Positions 1-10,775 of a DNA stretch of 64,000 nt are shown in pieces. How positions within the stretch are numbered: position 1 is the stretch's first letter; every line of letters begins with the position of its first letter. Below the pieces are notes generated by a model that had not been told where the DNA came from, did no database searches, and saw nothing but the letters and a program-made list of their open reading frames with translations. Origin of the DNA: Paracoccus aminovorans. Lineage in GTDB: Bacteria > Pseudomonadota > Alphaproteobacteria > Rhodobacterales > Rhodobacteraceae. The position numbers and the translations under genes are program-made. The stretch is taken from positions 310,001-374,000 of the forward strand of contig NZ_LN832562.1 in assembly GCF_900005615.1 (NCBI RefSeq). Direction: 5' to 3'.

Positions 1-1123
<1,123 letters not shown>

Positions 1124-1357
1124 GGCGGTTCTCCTGGCAGGCATTCCGGCGACCCTGGGGGCCGGCCGCGGTTCTGGACCACTTGCAGGGCGGATACAAG
1201 CAAGCCGGGTGGTCGGCCGGTTGCGCATCGCACCATCGGCACCGTGAGCCGCGGGCGGGTCCAGCAGAGGTCAACCCGGGCAGGAAGGATATGGCCGGAT
1301 CGCTGGCCGCGACGGGGCGCACAGCCCCGGCCGCGGTTCTGTCCGGTGCCCGGGCGG

Positions 1358-2377
1358 TCAGCGCCAACCCAGGGCCGGGGCGACATGCTTCAGGATGTTC
1401 TCGATCACATGGACGTTGTAGTCGACGCCCAGCGTGTTCGGCACCGTCAGCAGCAGGGTGTCGGCCTCGGCGATGCCTTCGTCGCGACGCAGCTCCTCGA
1501 CCAGGCGGTCCGGTTCGCCGGTATAGCCGCGGCCGAAGACCGAGCGGGTCTCTTCGATGAAGCCGATCTGGTCGGACTCCTTGCCGCCGCGGCCGAAATA
1601 CATGCGGTCGCGGTCGTCGGTCAGCGCGAAGATCGAGCGGCTGACCGAGACGCGGGGCGTGCGCGCATGCCCAGCTTCGGCCCAGGCGGCGCGATAGGCG
1701 CGGATCTGCTCGGCCTGCTGGACGTGGAAGGGCTTGCCGTTCTCGTCGTCCTTCAGGGTCGAGCTTTGCAGGTTCATGCCCAGCCGCGCCGCCCATTGCG
1801 CCGTGGCGTTCGACGCCGCGCCCCACCAGATGCGGTCGATGAGCCCGGGCGAATGCGGTTCGAGCCGCAGCAGACCGGGCGGGTTCGGGAACATCGGGCG
1901 CGGGTTCGGCTGGGCGAAGCCCTTGCCTTCGAGCAACTGCAGGAACACCTCGGCATGGCGCCGCGCCATGTCGGCATCGCTTTCGTCCTCGGCCGGGCGA
2001 TAGCCGAAATGCCGCCAGCCGTCGATCACCTGCTCGGGCGAGCCGCGCGAGATGCCCAGTTGCAGCCGCCCCTGCGAGATGAGGTCGGCACTGCCTGCGT
2101 CCTCGGCCATGTAGAACGGATTTTCATAGCGCATGTCGATGACGGCGGTGCCGATCTCGATGGTGCTGGTCCGCGCGCCCACCGCCGCCAGCAGCGGAAA
2201 GGGCGAGGCCAGCTGGCGTGCGAAGTGGTGCACCCGGAAATAGGCGCCGTCCGCGCCCAACTCCTCGGCCGCGACGGCAAGGTCGATGGATTGCAGCAGC
2301 GTGTCCTGGGCGCTGCGGGTGGCCGCCGCGCGTTCGTCGGACCAGTGGCCAAAGGACAGAAAGCCGATTTTCTTCAT
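1358..2377 (-). CDS. LLM-class flavin-dependent oxidoreductase (luciferase-like monooxygenase)
   Basis: A 339-residue TIM-barrel protein of the bacterial luciferase-like family, which uses reduced FMN to oxidise organic substrates. Typical features are the N-terminal strand MKKIGFLSFGHW, an early HHFARQ motif, the GRLQLGISRGSP segment and a C-terminal LLLTVPN strand. Two ATGs lie close together (2383 and 2377). AAGGA abuts the first but is ideally spaced from the second, so 2377 is preferred. Only two bases separate it from the upstream LysR gene, so the two are probably co-transcribed. An FMN reductase at 4947-5537 could supply reduced flavin; that link is inference. Confidence 0.85.
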   Translation of the reverse strand: MKKIGFLSFGHWSDERAAATRSAQDTLLQSIDLAVAAEELGADGAYFRVHHFARQLASPFPLLAAVGARTSTIEIGTAVIDMRYENPFYMAEDAGSADLISQGRLQLGISRGSPEQVIDGWRHFGYRPAEDESDADMARRHAEVFLQLLEGKGFAQPNPRPMFPNPPGLLRLEPHSPGLIDRIWWGAASNATAQWAARLGMNLQSSTLKDDENGKPFHVQQAEQIRAYRAAWAEAGHARTPRVSVSRSIFALTDDRDRMYFGRGGKESDQIGFIEETRSVFGRGYTGEPDRLVEELRRDEGIAEADTLLLTVPNTLGVDYNVHVIENILKHVAPALGWR

Positions 2378-2379
2378 GG

Positions 2380-3303
2380 TCATTCCTTGGGTTCCGTCCG
2401 CCAGGGCGGGTTCTTCAACGCGCCGGCCAGATGGTCGACGAAGCGCCGCAGCTTGGCGGGCATGGGGGAAACGGGCGGCCACACCGCCACGATCGGCAGC
2501 GGGCGGGTAGGGTAATCAGCAAGCACGCGCTCGAGCCGGCCTTCGGCCAGCGCCGGCGCGGCGATGAAGCCCGGCAGCATGGCAAGACCCAGCCCCTGCA
2601 TCGCCATGCAGCGGATCGCCTCGCCGTTGTTGAGCGAGATCCGCCCGGCGACCAGGGGCGAGACGAAGCGGTCGCGGTCCTGGAACTGCCAGAGCTGGCT
2701 ATTGGGCACATGGCTGTAGCCGATCACCTGATGGTCGCGCAACTGGGCCAGCGTGCGGGGCCGGCCCATGCGCTCCAAATAGGCGGGGGCGGCGACGGCG
2801 ACGCTTTCGTCCTCGCACAGCTTGCGCTGCATCAGCGCCTTGTCGCGGGTCTTGCCGACGCGGATGCCCACGTCGAAGCCCTCGCGCGCCAGATCTCGGG
2901 TGCGGTCGTCGTAGTCGACCGCGATGTCCAGTTCGGGATTGGCCTCGGCGAAGCGGGCGATGATCGGGCCCAGATGCAGCACGCCGAAGCTCATCGGCGC
3001 GGCGATCGAGAGGCTGCCGCGCAGGGGCGCCACGCCGTCCATGTCCCAGGCGGTGCTTTCCGCCGCCGCCACCAGCTCGGACAGCGCCGGGCGCAGCCGC
3101 TCGGCCAGGCGCAGCGCGGCCTCGGTCGGGATGATGCGGCCGGCGTTGCGGCGAAACAGCGCCGCGCCCAGGGTGGATTCCAGGTCGGTGATCCGCTTGC
3201 TGACCACGGATTTCGACAGGTTCAGCCGCGCGGCCGCCGCGGTCACCGTGCCGAGCTCCATCACCGTCAGGAAGGTCTCAAGATCGTCGAGGTCGTAGCG
3301 CAT
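2380..3303 (-). CDS. LysR-family transcriptional regulator
   Basis: A 307-residue LysR regulator. The N-terminal winged helix-turn-helix is clear ([20 protein letters not shown], then [13 protein letters not shown]), followed by a two-lobed periplasmic-binding-like effector domain. The start at 3303 gives [11 protein letters not shown], the usual layout. It precedes the flavin oxidoreductase on the same strand with a two-base gap and is divergent from the VOC dioxygenase at 3441. LysR proteins commonly control divergent neighbours, so the 137-bp gap probably holds its binding site. The effector is unknown; an aromatic or quinone-like ligand would fit the context. Confidence 0.9.
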   Translation of the reverse strand: MRYDLDDLETFLTVMELGTVTAAAARLNLSKSVVSKRITDLESTLGAALFRRNAGRIIPTEAALRLAERLRPALSELVAAAESTAWDMDGVAPLRGSLSIAAPMSFGVLHLGPIIARFAEANPELDIAVDYDDRTRDLAREGFDVGIRVGKTRDKALMQRKLCEDESVAVAAPAYLERMGRPRTLAQLRDHQVIGYSHVPNSQLWQFQDRDRFVSPLVAGRISLNNGEAIRCMAMQGLGLAMLPGFIAAPALAEGRLERVLADYPTRPLPIVAVWPPVSPMPAKLRRFVDHLAGALKNPPWRTEPKE

Positions 3304-3440
3304 GGGATGAAGATAGGGCGTCCCATGCCCGGCGCAAAGCCCCAAGCGTTCGATCCGGACGAACGCGAGGTTCGGGCCTGCTCCGGTGGCGGAAACGGCG
3401 CGGGACGCCGATATTCAGCCCAGCGAAAGGAGGAGCCATC

Positions 3441-4385
3441 ATGCAGCTCACCGGAATTCACCACCTGACGGCGATCACCGCCGATGCGCCCGGCAACCGG
3501 CGGTTCTATACCGACACGCTGGGGCTTCGGCTGGTCAAGAAGACCGTCAACCAGGACGATACCAGCGCCTATCATCTGTTCTATGCCGATGGGCTGGCGC
3601 AGCCCGGCACCGATCTGACCTTCTTCGATTGGCCCGCGTCGGGCGAGCGGCGCGGCACCCATTCGATCAGCCGCACCGGCCTGCGGATCGGCGGGGACAG
3701 TTTCGATTTCTGGGCCGCGCGGCTTGGCGATGCCGGCCTGACCCGAGGCAAGCCCGGCACGCTCGACGGCCGCAGTGTGCTGGATTTCGAGGACCCCGAG
3801 GGCCAGCGCTTCCGACTGACCGAGGATGAAGCGGGTGCCGCATCCGCACCCTGGGAGAAAAGCCCGGTCCCGGCGCAGCACCAGATCCACGGGCTGGGGC
3901 CGATCACCATCTCGGTGCCCGACCTGGCGCCGACGGACCGGGTGCTGACGCAGGCGATGGACCTGCGCAAGGTCCGGGACTATGCCAGCCCGGACGGGCA
4001 GGGCGCGGTCCATGTCTATGAAATGGGCGCGGGCGGGCCGTCGGCGGAACTGCATGTCGCAGTGCAGCCCGACCTGCCCGTGGCGCGCCAGGGCGCCGGG
4101 GGCGTGCACCACGTCGCCTTCCGGGTGCCGGACAAGCCGGCGATCCGCGAATGGGCGCTGCGGCTGAACCGGATGCGGGTGCCGAACTCGGGCGAGGTCG
4201 AGCGTTACTATTTCCGCTCGCTCTATTTCCGCGAACCGGGCGGCAACCTGTTCGAGATCGCCAGCGACGAGCCCGGCTTTGCCGTGGACGAGCCGCTGGA
4301 CCGGCTGGGCGAAAGCCTGTCGCTGCCGCCCTTCCTGGAGAGCCGCCGGGCGCAGATCGAGGCGGGGTTGCGGCCGCTGGACTAA
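3441..4385 (+). CDS. VOC-family ring-cleaving dioxygenase (MhqO/MhqA-like)
   Basis: A 314-residue protein with two vicinal-oxygen-chelate halves, similar to the Bacillus MhqA/MhqE/MhqO group of glyoxalase-type dioxygenases linked to hydroquinone and quinone resistance. Candidate metal ligands are the His in GIHHLT at the N-terminus, the His in [10 protein letters not shown] at the start of the second half, and the Glu in [19 protein letters not shown] precedes the ATG. It is divergent from LysR. The VOC portion of the fusion protein at 5680-7203 is a second, distant relative. Substrate assignment is inference from family. Confidence 0.85.
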   Translation: MQLTGIHHLTAITADAPGNRRFYTDTLGLRLVKKTVNQDDTSAYHLFYADGLAQPGTDLTFFDWPASGERRGTHSISRTGLRIGGDSFDFWAARLGDAGLTRGKPGTLDGRSVLDFEDPEGQRFRLTEDEAGAASAPWEKSPVPAQHQIHGLGPITISVPDLAPTDRVLTQAMDLRKVRDYASPDGQGAVHVYEMGAGGPSAELHVAVQPDLPVARQGAGGVHHVAFRVPDKPAIREWALRLNRMRVPNSGEVERYYFRSLYFREPGGNLFEIASDEPGFAVDEPLDRLGESLSLPPFLESRRAQIEAGLRPLD

Positions 4386-4517
4386 CCCTCGCCAACAGAA
4401 GATCAAGGCCGCCGGCGCGATCCGGCGGCCTTTTCCTGCGCGTGGACCCCTCGCCGGTTGCCCGGCGGGCGGGTTTGCCGCATCCTGCCGGCAACCCGAC
4501 CGACAGGAGCCGCGAGC

Positions 4518-4919
4518 ATGAGCGAGCCGGAGACAGGACGATCCGCCTCGGAACGGATCGACGCGCGGATCGCGGAACTCGGCGACTGGCGCGCCGAAAC
4601 GCTGGCCCGGGTGCGCCGCCTGATCCGCGCGGCCGATCCCGAGGTGGTCGAGGAATGGAAATGGCGCGGCGTGCCGGTCTGGTCGCATCACGGCATCATT
4701 TGCACCGGCGAGACCTATCGGCAGGTGGTCAAGCTGACCTTCGCCCGCGGCGCGGCGCTGGAGGATCCGGCGGGGCTGTTCAACGCCAGCCTGGACGGCA
4801 ACACGCGCCGCGCCATCGACCTGCGCGAGGGCGAACAGGCCGATGCCGAGGCGCTGACGGCGCTGGTCCGCGCCGCGATCGCGCTGAATGGCGAAAAGAC
4901 GAAAGGGCGGTCGAGGTGA
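4518..4919 (+). CDS. DUF1801-domain protein
   Basis: A 133-residue soluble protein matching the DUF1801 (YdhG-like) pattern: an N-terminal helix ending in RVRRLIRAADPEVVEEWKW, then GVPVWSHHGIICTGE and VKLTFARG. The family has no settled biochemical role. The ATG at 4518 is preceded by AGGAGC; an in-frame start at 4458 lacks this. The final codons run into a terminator hairpin, so the 3' end of the gene doubles as transcription-stop structure. Confidence 0.8.
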   Translation: MSEPETGRSASERIDARIAELGDWRAETLARVRRLIRAADPEVVEEWKWRGVPVWSHHGIICTGETYRQVVKLTFARGAALEDPAGLFNASLDGNTRRAIDLREGEQADAEALTALVRAAIALNGEKTKGRSR

Positions 4920-4928
4920 CCGCCCTTT
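4902..4928. terminator. Bidirectional terminator hairpin
   Basis: An 11-bp perfect stem (AAAGGGCGGTC at 4902-4912 and its complement at 4918-4928) with a 5-base loop lies between convergent genes. The A-run on the left and T-run on the right make it usable in both directions. It overlaps the stop codon of the DUF1801 gene. Confidence 0.8.
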
Positions 4929-4946
4929 GACCGGGACCGGAAAGGC

Positions 4947-5537
4947 TCAGGCGGTCTTGGCGCGCTGCGCCATGGTCGCCTCGGTCCACCAGAGCAATTC
5001 GTCCAGCATCGCATCCAGCGCCGGCTTCAGGTTCGCCTCGACCTCGGACATCGGGCCGTTGGCGCCCAGCGGCGAGACCTTGAAGAAATCGCCGCCGCCC
5101 AGATGCACGGCATTTCGCAGCGGCACCATCTGCAATTCCACGGCGATGCCGCGCAGGTGCTCGATGGCGCGGGCCGCACCGACGCCGCCATAGCCCATGG
5201 CCGCGGCCGGCTTATGGTTCCATTCCTTGTAGGCCTGATCCAGCGCGTTCTTCAGCGAACCGGTGACCGAGTGGTTGTATTCGGCGGTCAGGAAGATGAA
5301 TCCGTCGAACTCGGCCAGCTTCTGCTGCCATTTCACCGCGCGCGGGTCCGAGGACGGCATCCACAGGTTCGAGGCCGCCTCGTTGAACAGCGGCAGGTCG
5401 TAGTCGCGCAGGTCCACGAGTTCGAAGCGCATGTCGTCGCGCTTTTGCGCGTTTTCCAGCAGCCAGGCGGCGGGTTTGTCGGCGAAGCGCGTGTCGCGGG
5501 TCGAGCCGATGATGATGGCGATGTTCGGTTGGGTCAT
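4947..5537 (-). CDS. NAD(P)H-dependent FMN reductase (flavodoxin-like fold)
   Basis: A 196-residue NADPH-dependent FMN reductase family protein. Diagnostic features are the phosphate-binding IIIGSTRDTRFADK at residues 7-20, the EYNHSVTGSLKNALD segment and the GYGGVGAARA loop. It may reduce quinones by two electrons or furnish FMNH2 to the flavin oxidoreductase at 1358-2377. The start at 5537 has AAGGAT upstream. It lies 142 bp downstream of the VOC-esterase fusion on the same strand and could be in the same transcript. Confidence 0.9.
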   Translation of the reverse strand: MTQPNIAIIIGSTRDTRFADKPAAWLLENAQKRDDMRFELVDLRDYDLPLFNEAASNLWMPSSDPRAVKWQQKLAEFDGFIFLTAEYNHSVTGSLKNALDQAYKEWNHKPAAAMGYGGVGAARAIEHLRGIAVELQMVPLRNAVHLGGGDFFKVSPLGANGPMSEVEANLKPALDAMLDELLWWTEATMAQRAKTA

Positions 5538-5679
5538 CTGACGATCCTTGGTTGATGGCCCGCAACGGCGGGCGGGAATGCTTGTTCCGGCAATCTGGCG
5601 GTGGCGGCCCTTTCGGGCAAGCCGGCCATATCGGAACGCGGTGTTCGGAATCTGGAAACCGAGGCGCTGCCGCCGCCGC

Positions 5680-7203
5680 CTAGTCCAGCCAGGCCCGCGC
5701 GGCGTCGAGGTCGGCCGCGGAAAGCTCGTGCCCGGCCGCCAGCTCCTGGGCCTGCACCGCGGCGCCGCCGGCCCGCAGCGCCCGTTCCAGGGCCGGTGCC
5801 ATGCGGGCGAAGGGATCGCGGGCGCCGCCGAGCAGCAGCGCACGCGTCCCGGCCAGCGCCTCGGGCGCCAGCGGCGGCGGCTGTTCCAGCACCTGGATCC
5901 CGCGCAGCAGGATGGCGTGGCGGATCAGTCCCGGATGCAGCTGCATCGCCGCACCCAGCAGGTTCGCGCCGTTGGAATAGCCCAGGTGCACCAGCGCCGC
6001 AGGGTCCAGCCCATAGGCCCGCGCGGCCTCGTCGACGAAGGCGGCAAAGGCCTCGGCCTCGGCGCGGATGTCGGCCTGGTCATAGGTCACGGCGTCGAAG
6101 CGGCGAAACCAGCGGTTGATCCCCTCTTCGGTCGAGCGGCCGCGCACCCCCAAGAGCGTGGCGTTCGGGGCGATACGGCGGGCCAGCGGCATCAGGTCGG
6201 TCTCATTGCCGCCGGTGCCGTGCAGCAGCACGATGGTGCTGCCATCGGGGTTTTCCGGCCGGTGGAAGCGGTGGATGAAATGCAGATCGCGCATCGGCGT
6301 CCTTTCCTCGCCCGGCAGGGCGAATTGGGGCAGCATCACGCGCAGCTCCTGCGCGCGCGCCGCATCGCCGGGTGGGATGAACAGCGTGCTGCCCAGCGTC
6401 TCGGGCGGCTCGTCCAGCGTGAAGCCCGGGGCGTCCGTGGCATATTCCAGCAGCGTGCCGGCCGGCTCGCGGACATAGAGCGACAGGAAATATTTCCGGT
6501 CGTGCACCGTGGTCGCATCGGTATCCTGCAGCGCCTGCCGCATTGCCCGCAGCGCCTGGTCATCCGGGGCGCGAAAGGCGACGTGATCCAGGGTGCCGGT
6601 GCCTGGAATGCCCGGAAAGAAACCGGTGGCGTCGCGGATGTCGACGGCGTCGCGGTCCGAGACCAGTCGCTGCACCGCGCCCTCGGCCGCAGCCGGCCGA
6701 TAGCCGAAGCGGGCGACGAAGGCGGCTGTCTCGGCCGGCTTCTCGGTCAGCAACGTGACCCCGCGCAGCCGCGTCGGAGCGATCGGATCGGGCAGCGCCG
6801 CCGCCGCCGGCAGGTCGACGCCCACCAGCTTGACGATCACGCCGTCCGGGTCCTTCAGCCGCAGCACGGTTTCGCCCTGTTCGCGCGCCGGACCCTCGAC
6901 CGGGATGCGGGCGGTCATGGCGCGGGTCAGCCATGCGCCGATGCTGGCCGGCGGCACGGCCAGGGCGATTTCCGCGACCTGGCCGTGCCCGACCCGGCCC
7001 GGTGCGCCATCCTCCCAGACCAGGAAGGTGACGAGCGAGCCGGGCGAGCCCAGGGCATCGCCATAGAAGAGGTGCAACTGCTCGGCATCCTCGAAGCCGC
7101 CGGTGCGCTTGACCAGCCGCAGACCCAGAAAGCCGGCGTAGAAATCGACATTGGCCTGCACCCGGCGGGTGATGCCGGTGACGTGATGGATGCCGGTGGG
7201 CAT
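5680..7203 (-). CDS. VOC dioxygenase fused to a phospholipase/carboxylesterase
   Basis: A 507-residue two-domain protein. Residues 1 to about 310 form a VOC ring-cleaving-dioxygenase-like region (GIHHVTGITRRVQANVDFY at the start; TGTLDHVAFRAPDD in the second half; LLEYATDAPGF near its end). Residues from about 315 form an alpha/beta hydrolase of the phospholipase/carboxylesterase group: LLHGTGGNETDL oxyanion region, nucleophile Ser near residue 410 in GYSNG, Asp in GARDPF and His in AGHELS. In Bacillus the MhqE dioxygenase and MhqD esterase are separate neighbouring genes; here comparable activities are joined. AAGGAGA precedes the start at 7203. The glutathione transferase gene ends 10 bp upstream, suggesting one operon. 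Confidence 0.9.
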   Translation of the reverse strand: MPTGIHHVTGITRRVQANVDFYAGFLGLRLVKRTGGFEDAEQLHLFYGDALGSPGSLVTFLVWEDGAPGRVGHGQVAEIALAVPPASIGAWLTRAMTARIPVEGPAREQGETVLRLKDPDGVIVKLVGVDLPAAAALPDPIAPTRLRGVTLLTEKPAETAAFVARFGYRPAAAEGAVQRLVSDRDAVDIRDATGFFPGIPGTGTLDHVAFRAPDDQALRAMRQALQDTDATTVHDRKYFLSLYVREPAGTLLEYATDAPGFTLDEPPETLGSTLFIPPGDAARAQELRVMLPQFALPGEERTPMRDLHFIHRFHRPENPDGSTIVLLHGTGGNETDLMPLARRIAPNATLLGVRGRSTEEGINRWFRRFDAVTYDQADIRAEAEAFAAFVDEAARAYGLDPAALVHLGYSNGANLLGAAMQLHPGLIRHAILLRGIQVLEQPPPLAPEALAGTRALLLGGARDPFARMAPALERALRAGGAAVQAQELAAGHELSAADLDAARAWLD

Positions 7204-7213
7204 GATGCTCTCC

Positions 7214-7831
7214 TTATTCGCCCGCCTCGCGGGCCAGGACGTTTTGCACGGCGGGGTCCGCCATGAGACGATCATGCAGCGACTGGACATGGGGCCAGCC
7301 GGCGATGCCCTCGGGCAGCAGCTTCTCTGCCCAGCGGATCATCGGCAGGGCATAGGCATCGATGATCGAGCGGCGGTCCAGGATCCATTCGCGCCCGGCC
7401 AGGTGGTCGTCGAGCAGCTTCAGCTTGCGGCGCACCAGCTTGCGGCCGGCCTCTTGCACCTCCTCCTGCGCGGACGCGTCCTGGCCGACGGTATAGCGCG
7501 CGGGCATGAACAGGGGAAAGAAGGCGGGATGCATGTCGCCGGTGAAGAAGCTGGACCAGCGGTCCAGTTCCGCCTCGGCGCGCAGGCCGCTGCCGCCGGC
7601 CAGACCGGCCTCGGGGTGCTTTCTCGCCAGATAGCGCAGGATCGCGCCGCATTGGGTCAGGATCCAGCCGTCATCCTCGATCAGCGCCGGCACCGCGCCC
7701 GAGGGGTTCGCGGCCAGAAGCTCTTTCGAGCCGAAGGCGACATTCTCGGCCTCATAGGGCGCGCCGATCCATTCCAGCACGACATGCGGCGCCAGCGAGC
7801 AGGCGCCGGTGTGGTAAAGCAGTTTGGCCAT
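7214..7831 (-). CDS. Glutathione S-transferase
   Basis: A 205-residue soluble glutathione transferase, close to bacterial beta-class enzymes. The N-terminal thioredoxin-like domain starts with LLYHTGACSLAPH and includes PSGAVPAL; the helical C-terminal domain includes an SIIDAYALP segment in the N-capping position. It conjugates glutathione to electrophiles. A 10-bp gap to the VOC-esterase fusion implies co-transcription and supports a joint detoxification role. The start at 7831 is preceded by a GGAGG-like stretch on the minus strand. Confidence 0.9.
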   Translation of the reverse strand: MAKLLYHTGACSLAPHVVLEWIGAPYEAENVAFGSKELLAANPSGAVPALIEDDGWILTQCGAILRYLARKHPEAGLAGGSGLRAEAELDRWSSFFTGDMHPAFFPLFMPARYTVGQDASAQEEVQEAGRKLVRRKLKLLDDHLAGREWILDRRSIIDAYALPMIRWAEKLLPEGIAGWPHVQSLHDRLMADPAVQNVLAREAGE

Positions 7832-8158
7832 GGGTTCCTCCGTCGGTGATGCGCTGAAGATAGCGGCGCGGCGCGTTTCTCCAAGCACTTGCGGCGGGAA
7901 CGCTGCGTTCGGTGCGGTCGAACGGGTCGGACAGGGGAGGCCGGATAGCGGCCCTCGTCCCGGGATCTTTGGGACATTCGGAAGCGGTGCGTCGAGGGCA
8001 CATCGGCACGAACGGCAGCATCGGGTCGTCTGGCGCCGTCGCAAGCGGGACGGGCAGAGGCTGCGTGAAAGCTCAGAATCCGCGAAGCCGCCGGGAATCG
8101 TTTCCTTACGCGCCGCCGATGGCAGCCCCCGATTGGAATCTTCTCGGGCAGGTTTGCT
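7832..8158. other. Non-coding stretch upstream of the GST gene
   Basis: This is the promoter-side region of the minus-strand detoxification genes. Open frames here are antisense or GC-driven and show no recognisable protein. I see no strong promoter or operator. The rest of the gap to trpA holds the repeat described next. Confidence 0.4.
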
Positions 8159-8328
8159 GTTAGCAGGCTACGGAAAAGGTCCCCCCGACGCGGCAGAATG
8201 GACAGAAAACGGGAAATGCGCCACGAAACACCCGCAAATGCCCTGCTTTCCAGCCCGTCATGTCGGGCGCAGAACGATTTCCGTCCCGACGCCCCTCTCG
8301 GAGCTCATTTTCAGCGGCCAGTTAGAAG
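8159..8328. repeat. Degenerate ~170-bp intergenic repeat, copy A
   Basis: This stretch aligns along its length with 10776-10940. Shared blocks include GTT-N2-CAGG at the left end, a TCCCC block, GGGAAA, GCCRCGAAAC, an AGCC...TGTC segment, CCCGAC-CCC, and CTCTCGGAG followed by a T-run near the right end. By eye identity is about 60%. The ends are weakly inverted. It may be a decayed MITE-like element or a structured RNA. Confidence 0.55.
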
Positions 8329-8383
8329 ATGCAGCGTCCCGAGGCGCTTGCGCCCCAATCGCGTTCCCTCATGCCCCCGGCCT

Positions 8384-9181
8384 TCAGGCCCGATGCGCGC
8401 CCGCCGCCAGCGAGGCGACGAAATCCAGCACCTCCGCCACCGGCCGCCCCTCGCCGACCAGCTTGACGATGGCCGAGCCGACGACGCAGCCATCGGCCAC
8501 GCCCGCCACCGCCTGCGCCGCCTCGGGGGTCGAGATGCCGAAACCCACCACCACCGGCAGGCCGGCGCTGGCACGGATGCGGGCGACCTCGGGCGCGACC
8601 TCGGCCGCGTTCGCCGCCGGCCCGCCGGTGATGCCGGTGACCGAGACGTAATAGACGAAGCCGCTGGTGTTCCTGACCACCGCGGGCAGGCGGCGGTCGT
8701 CGGTGGTCGGCGTCGCCAGCCGGATGAAGTTCAGCCCGGCCTCGCGCGCCGGCAGACACAGTTCGGCGTCCTCTTCCGGCGGCAGGTCTACGACGATCAG
8801 CCCGTCCACGCCGGCCTCGACCGCCTCGGCGATAAAGCGGTCCACCCCGCCCGCGCGGGCGTAAATGGGATTGTAATAGCCCATCAGCACGATGGGGGTC
8901 GTCGCGTCCTCCTGGCGGAAGGCGCGCACCATGTCCAGCACGCGGGTCACGCTGCCGCCCGCCGCCAGCGCGCGCTGGCCGGCCGCCTGGATGGTCGGGC
9001 CGTCGGCCATCGGGTCGGTGAAGGGCATGCCCAGCTCGATGATGTCCACGCCCGCGCCGGGCAGGCCGCGCATGATCGCCAGCGAGGTGTCGAAATCCGG
9101 GTCGCAGCCCATCATATAGGCGACGAAGGCCTTGCCGCCGGTTTCGGCCAGCCGCGCGAAAGTGTCGTCGATTCTGCTCAT
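8384..9181 (-). CDS. trpA: Tryptophan synthase alpha subunit
   Basis: A 265-residue TIM-barrel protein that cleaves indole-3-glycerol phosphate to indole and glyceraldehyde 3-phosphate in the last steps of tryptophan synthesis, working with TrpB. Catalytic Glu49 ([12 protein letters not shown]) and Asp60 (PMADGP) fall at the same numbers as in the enteric enzyme. GYYNPIY, the GFGIS loop and the GSAIVK phosphate-binding loop are all present. trpB is not adjacent: the neighbouring gene, divergent at 9308, is ychF. Confidence 0.97.
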   Translation of the reverse strand: MSRIDDTFARLAETGGKAFVAYMMGCDPDFDTSLAIMRGLPGAGVDIIELGMPFTDPMADGPTIQAAGQRALAAGGSVTRVLDMVRAFRQEDATTPIVLMGYYNPIYARAGGVDRFIAEAVEAGVDGLIVVDLPPEEDAELCLPAREAGLNFIRLATPTTDDRRLPAVVRNTSGFVYYVSVTGITGGPAANAAEVAPEVARIRASAGLPVVVGFGISTPEAAQAVAGVADGCVVGSAIVKLVGEGRPVAEVLDFVASLAAGAHRA

Positions 9182-9307
9182 GCGCCCGTTCCCTCTTGTT
9201 CCGCCAAGCCCTAGCCCGCGCCCGGGACAAGATCAACGCCCCGCCACTGGACTCGGGCGCCCCCGCCCCATAATAAGCGCGGAAATCCGGGACAAAGGGG
9301 TGCAGTC

Positions 9308-10405
9308 ATGGGCTTTCGCATGGGGATCGTTGGCCTGCCGAACGTGGGCAAATCGACGCTGTTCAACGCGCTGACGAAAACCGCCGCCGCCCAGGCCGCG
9401 AACTTTCCCTTCTGCACCATCGAGCCGAACGTGGGCGAGGTCGCCGTGCCCGACCCGCGGCTGGATACGCTGGCCGAGATCGCCGGTTCGAAGCAGATCA
9501 TCCCGACCCGCATCACCTTCGTCGACATCGCCGGCCTGGTGAAGGGCGCCAGCAAAGGCGAGGGGCTGGGCAACCAGTTCCTGGCCAATATCCGCGAAGT
9601 GGACGCCATCGCCCATGTCCTGCGCTGCTTCGAGGACGGCGACGTCACCCATGTCGAGGGCCGCGTCGATCCCATCGCCGATGCCGAGACCATCGAGACC
9701 GAGCTGATGATCGCCGACCTGGAATCGGTCGAGCGCCGGCTGGCGAACATCGCCCGCAAGCTGAAGGGCGGCGACAAGGACGCCGTCGCGCAGGAGAAGC
9801 TGTTGAAGGCCGCGCAGGCGGCGCTGGAATCCGGCAAGCCCGCCCGCACCGTCGCCGTGGCGGAGGAGGACCGGAAGGCCTGGGACATGCTGCAGCTCTT
9901 GACCGCCAAGCCGGTGCTGTTCGTCTGCAACGTCGAAGAGGACAAGGCCGCGACCGGCAACAGCCAGTCCGAGCGCGTGGCAGAAATGGCCCGCGCGCAG
10001 GGCGCCGGCCATGTGGTGATCTCGGCCAAGATCGAGGAAGAGATCAGCCAGCTGCCCGCCGAAGAGGCGACCATGTTCCTCGAAGAGATGGGCCTGCACG
10101 AGGCCGGGCTGGACCGGCTGATCCGCGAGGGCTACAAGCTCTTGGGCCTCGACACCTATTTCACCGTCGGCCCCAAGGAGGCCCGTGCCTGGACCATCCA
10201 CAAGGGCACGCTGGCCCCGGCGGCGGCGGGCGTGATCCATGGCGATTTCGAGCGCGGCTTCATCCGCGCCGAGACCGTCGCCTATGACGATTACGTCACC
10301 TACCGGGGCGAGGCCGGCGCGCGCGAGGCCGGCAAGTTCCGCGTCGAGGGCAAGTCCTACGAGGTCAAGGACGGCGACGTGCTGCATTTCCTGTTCAACG
10401 CCTGA
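9308..10405 (+). CDS. ychF: Ribosome-binding P-loop ATPase/GTPase YchF
   Basis: A 365-residue Obg-related YchF (OLA1) protein, a translation- and redox-stress-linked ATPase that binds ribosomes. Visible motifs are the P-loop GLPNVGKST at residues 9-17, the switch region TIEPNVG, DIAGLVKGAS, and a C-terminal TGS-like domain ending in KDGDVLHFLFN. Length and ends match the family. It is divergent from trpA, and its 3' gap holds repeat copy B. Confidence 0.97.
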   Translation: MGFRMGIVGLPNVGKSTLFNALTKTAAAQAANFPFCTIEPNVGEVAVPDPRLDTLAEIAGSKQIIPTRITFVDIAGLVKGASKGEGLGNQFLANIREVDAIAHVLRCFEDGDVTHVEGRVDPIADAETIETELMIADLESVERRLANIARKLKGGDKDAVAQEKLLKAAQAALESGKPARTVAVAEEDRKAWDMLQLLTAKPVLFVCNVEEDKAATGNSQSERVAEMARAQGAGHVVISAKIEEEISQLPAEEATMFLEEMGLHEAGLDRLIREGYKLLGLDTYFTVGPKEARAWTIHKGTLAPAAAGVIHGDFERGFIRAETVAYDDYVTYRGEAGAREAGKFRVEGKSYEVKDGDVLHFLFNA

Positions 10406-10775
10406 TCGGCCGGCGGCATCCTATCTGCGACAGCCAGGGCGGGCCGCTCGACCTGTTTGTCACCGCCGGGCAGGCCAGGACGCGGGCGCTGTCCGGCAAC
10501 CTGCCGGATGTCGGACGGCTGCTCGGGGACCGCGGCGGCTTCGGCGCGATTGCCTGACCGTACCCGTCTTCCAGAGGAAGGTGGTTCCCTCGACCCAGAT
10601 GCGGTGCATCAGAACGGCCATCCGGCGCGCAGCCGATGCTGATAGGAGCGCCCAAGCTCCGATATAGTCCGAGGTCTGGCCCGCCGACGGAAGATCCGAA
10701 TCGGGCGACCCTTCGGGTCAGCTTGACGCATCGTCGTGGTTTCCGACCCGCCCCGCAGTGGCGGTGCGTTACCCC

